From assembly GCA_946803715.1 (NCBI GenBank), contig CAMPET010000127.1:156260-203282 (forward strand): a stretch of DNA of 47,023 bases, written 5' to 3'. The DNA comes from Beroe ovata. Lineage: Eukaryota; Ctenophora; Nuda; Beroida; Beroidae. Shown here piece by piece: positions 45,252 through 47,023 of the stretch (position 1 is the first letter of the stretch; every line of letters begins with the position of its first letter). Both the position numbers and the translations under genes were made by a program. The notes under the pieces are model-generated. The model did no database searches and was not told the origin of the DNA. It saw only the letters and a program-made list of their open reading frames with translations.

Positions 45252-47023
45252 ATGAACGAATCTGTACCAGTGGACGCCATGATGGAAATCTGGAATCTCC
45301 TCAAAACTGAGATGGACGTGGTTTTTGATAGGAAATTTTGTATTTTGTACGGAATTGTCCAGTTAGTAGGAATAGTCGTCTGTGGTACCCTCCTCAATAT
45401 AGTTGCTCTACGCTTCTTCATGTTGAAAACAACTGTGTTTAACATTCTGTTCAGAGTCGTTACCATATTTGACATCATTACTTGTTTCCTATGTCTGCCC
45501 GTATCCATTTCCTATCTCAAGATAAGACATCCAATTCTTTTCAAGTTTCCTGTCTTCTGTTGGGCTTGGATCTTCTCGTCTTGGGTTATTTTCTGCTACT
45601 CAGTTCATTTGGTTTCTATAATCACCATCCTGCGTGCCATCAAAATATGGAGACCCTTCGGACGTCCGGTCCGGCAGAGCGCAGTCCGGAAGATTGTAGT
45701 TTTAGATTTCGTGTTGATACTTACGGTGCAGTGTTTGGCAATTTTCATGATTGACAATGCCTCATTTTATGCGATGGTCGGTGGCTGTCTGCCAGTGAGA
45801 TACGATTGGAAGAACGTAGGATCATTTACTGGGCTCGTCATATTCGTTGTGTTTACCGTCCAGTTCCTCCCCTCAGTGGTAATTGCCACTTCGTCCCTGA
45901 TCTGCTGTGTCAAGGTTATCGCAGATTACATACGGTTCAAGAGGAGAGTCCGTGTTGCAGCTGCAGGAAGGGAGAGACTTGAGAGCGCCCGCACTGTTTT
46001 CCTGTATTCTCTGCTCTGCATGACGGTCCATTTCCCGGCACTCAGCTCTATCCTCTACAACGGAGCTCTGATACGCAGGGGTAAAGTGGGGCCGTCATGG
46101 TACTACACTCACATTCTCAACTATACCTTCTATTTCAACTACTTCCTAAACTCCCTCTGCAACCCCCTGATCTACCTATACAGACTGTCTGACTTCAGAG
46201 TCTACACAAGGGACATATTGAGGCCCATTTTCCCCACCTCTGATGCGACAGAATCGGACAATGATGATGAAATGAATGCCATTGTTCTGGCTAACAACGC
46301 GATTCTGTCTGGCAACCCCATTGCCAATGTGCCGCTCAATGAAGCTGCTTTCCCGGGTCATGTGAACCCCAATGTGCCACTTACTGAGGCTGATGTCCCG
46401 GGTCATGTGACCCCCAATGTGCCACTCACTGAGGCTGATGTCCAGGGTCATGTGAACCCCAATGTGCCACTCACTGAGGCTGATGTCCCGGGTACAGTAA
46501 ACAACGTCTCAGAGGAGATGGAGATTATTAACCCGGTGATCATAACGCCGTCCCAATTGGAGACAACTGCTGAAATCGAGGATCAGGAAACAGTATCCTT
46601 GACTTTCACCGTCAGGCGGACTCCTGATAGAAACTGTACTTTAGTGTTCACTGCCAACCGTCATTCCCGATGGCCGTTTGGCAATTTGCCAAATCTGCAA
46701 AGTGAAGGACATTTTCCTAGCTGGAGGACCATGCCGCTTCCTTCCTCCTCATCCACCAGAACGCATGTCAGTCTTGACAGTGAGGTCAACATAACAAACA
46801 TGTTTCGGGACATTGAACTCATATTCTCACCGATGCTATGTGCTGCGCTCACATTGCATCCGGACTGCCATGACCCACCTCAGTCATCCCCTAAACCTCA
46901 GTTACAGTCGTCCCCTAAACCTCAGTTACAGTTGTCCCCTAAACCGGGAATCCTAGAAGTAAGGGATAAGGATGAATCCAATGACATAACTCCATCCACT
47001 CACACACACACACACACACACAC
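45252..47023 (+). CDS. Class A (rhodopsin-like) GPCR, 3' end outside window
   Basis: Open frame of 590 codons to the window end. Seven membrane segments are visible: TM1 'FCILYGIVQLVGIVVCGTLL' with Asn1.50, TM2 'TIFDIITCFLCLPVSI' with Asp2.50, and TM3 after Cys 'FPVFCWAWIFSSW'. TM4 is 'IVVLDFVLILTVQCLAIFMI'. The extracellular loop has Cys 'GGCLPVRYDW', the likely disulfide partner. TM5, TM6 ('LYSLLCMTVHFPALSS') and TM7 'NSLCNPLIYLY' (NPxxY) follow. The DRY motif is not recognisable ('ILRAIKIW') and CWxP is altered, so activation may be atypical. N-glycosylation site at Asn2. The long cytoplasmic tail has four 15-residue repeats and three 'PQLQSSPK'-like units. A possible donor (GAA|GTAAGG) at 46959 may end this exon. 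Ligand unknown. Confidence 0.85.
   Translation, partial: MNESVPVDAMMEIWNLLKTEMDVVFDRKFCILYGIVQLVGIVVCGTLLNIVALRFFMLKTTVFNILFRVVTIFDIITCFLCLPVSISYLKIRHPILFKFPVFCWAWIFSSWVIFCYSVHLVSIITILRAIKIWRPFGRPVRQSAVRKIVVLDFVLILTVQCLAIFMIDNASFYAMVGGCLPVRYDWKNVGSFTGLVIFVVFTVQFLPSVVIATSSLICCVKVIADYIRFKRRVRVAAAGRERLESARTVFLYSLLCMTVHFPALSSILYNGALIRRGKVGPSWYYTHILNYTFYFNYFLNSLCNPLIYLYRLSDFRVYTRDILRPIFPTSDATESDNDDEMNAIVLANNAILSGNPIANVPLNEAAFPGHVNPNVPLTEADVPGHVTPNVPLTEADVQGHVNPNVPLTEADVPGTVNNVSEEMEIINPVIITPSQLETTAEIEDQETVSLTFTVRRTPDRNCTLVFTANRHSRWPFGNLPNLQSEGHFPSWRTMPLPSSSSTRTHVSLDSEVNITNMFRDIELIFSPMLCAALTLHPDCHDPPQSSPKPQLQSSPKPQLQLSPKPGILEVRDKDESNDITPSTHTHTHTH
46326..46494 (+). repeat. 45-bp coding repeat in the GPCR tail
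   Basis: Three full units and one partial unit encoding NVPLTEADVPGHVNP. The first unit is the most divergent. Confidence 0.9.
47000..47023 (+). repeat. (AC)n microsatellite at window end
   Basis: CACACACA run continuing past the end of the window. Confidence 0.8.

Overview
The window is nuclear DNA of an animal, probably an early-branching or other marine invertebrate; the sequence alone does not fix the species. Evidence: metazoan gene families split by GT-AG introns, CR1/jockey-type LINE fragments, short palindromic DNA transposons with clear target-site duplications, microsatellites, and assembly gaps (756 N at 16185-16940 plus six single N).

Gene layout. (1) 1-4.9 kb is repeat-rich: LINE fragments, a foldback with 98-bp arms, CG-rich hairpin elements and a degenerate satellite. 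(2) 4.9-20.1 kb, + strand: a DUSP12/YVH1-like phosphatase, then 258 bp further on a USP4/11/15-class ubiquitin protease rebuilt from 19 exons. The protease is interrupted by a LINE in one intron, a tandem array of about 4.4 kb in another, and a gap that has swallowed the exon(s) between its Cys-box half and the rest. (3) 20.9-22.2 kb, - strand: a five-exon, 166-residue C2-domain protein with a potential N-myristoylation start. (4) 24.8-29.0 kb, - strand: a complete ten-exon MAPKAPK5 (MK5/PRAK) homologue, 480 residues, with T-loop threonine and long C-terminal extension. (5) 29.4-33.5 kb: a nest of small palindromic transposons beside a decayed LINE whose ORF1 has a PHD finger and zinc knuckles. 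(6) 33.9-37.1 kb, + strand: a CCDC112-like coiled-coil gene and a C2H2 zinc-finger gene, both intronless in their coding parts. (7) 38.9-44.3 kb, + strand: a NUDT14-like gene with an eroded Nudix box, then a ten-exon PATL1/Pat1 (mRNA decapping) gene with no visible PatC domain. (8) 45.25 kb to the end, + strand: a class A GPCR whose 3' end lies outside the window.

Two patterns stand out. First, eight of nine genes have a good 3' splice acceptor 1-14 nt before the start codon, including the genes with no intron in the coding region. That suggests spliced-leader trans-splicing, or a very uniform habit of 5'UTR introns. Second, several small inverted-repeat families share TTG...CAA ends and 8-bp target duplications. 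One insertion is proven by a paralogous empty site, and one element has inserted into another copy of its own family. A third oddity is a 14-bp minisatellite in PATL1 that reiterates the 5' splice site of the preceding exon.

Functionally the genes are housekeeping or signalling genes (phosphatase, deubiquitinase, kinase, mRNA decay, receptor). Nothing in the sequence ties them into one pathway.
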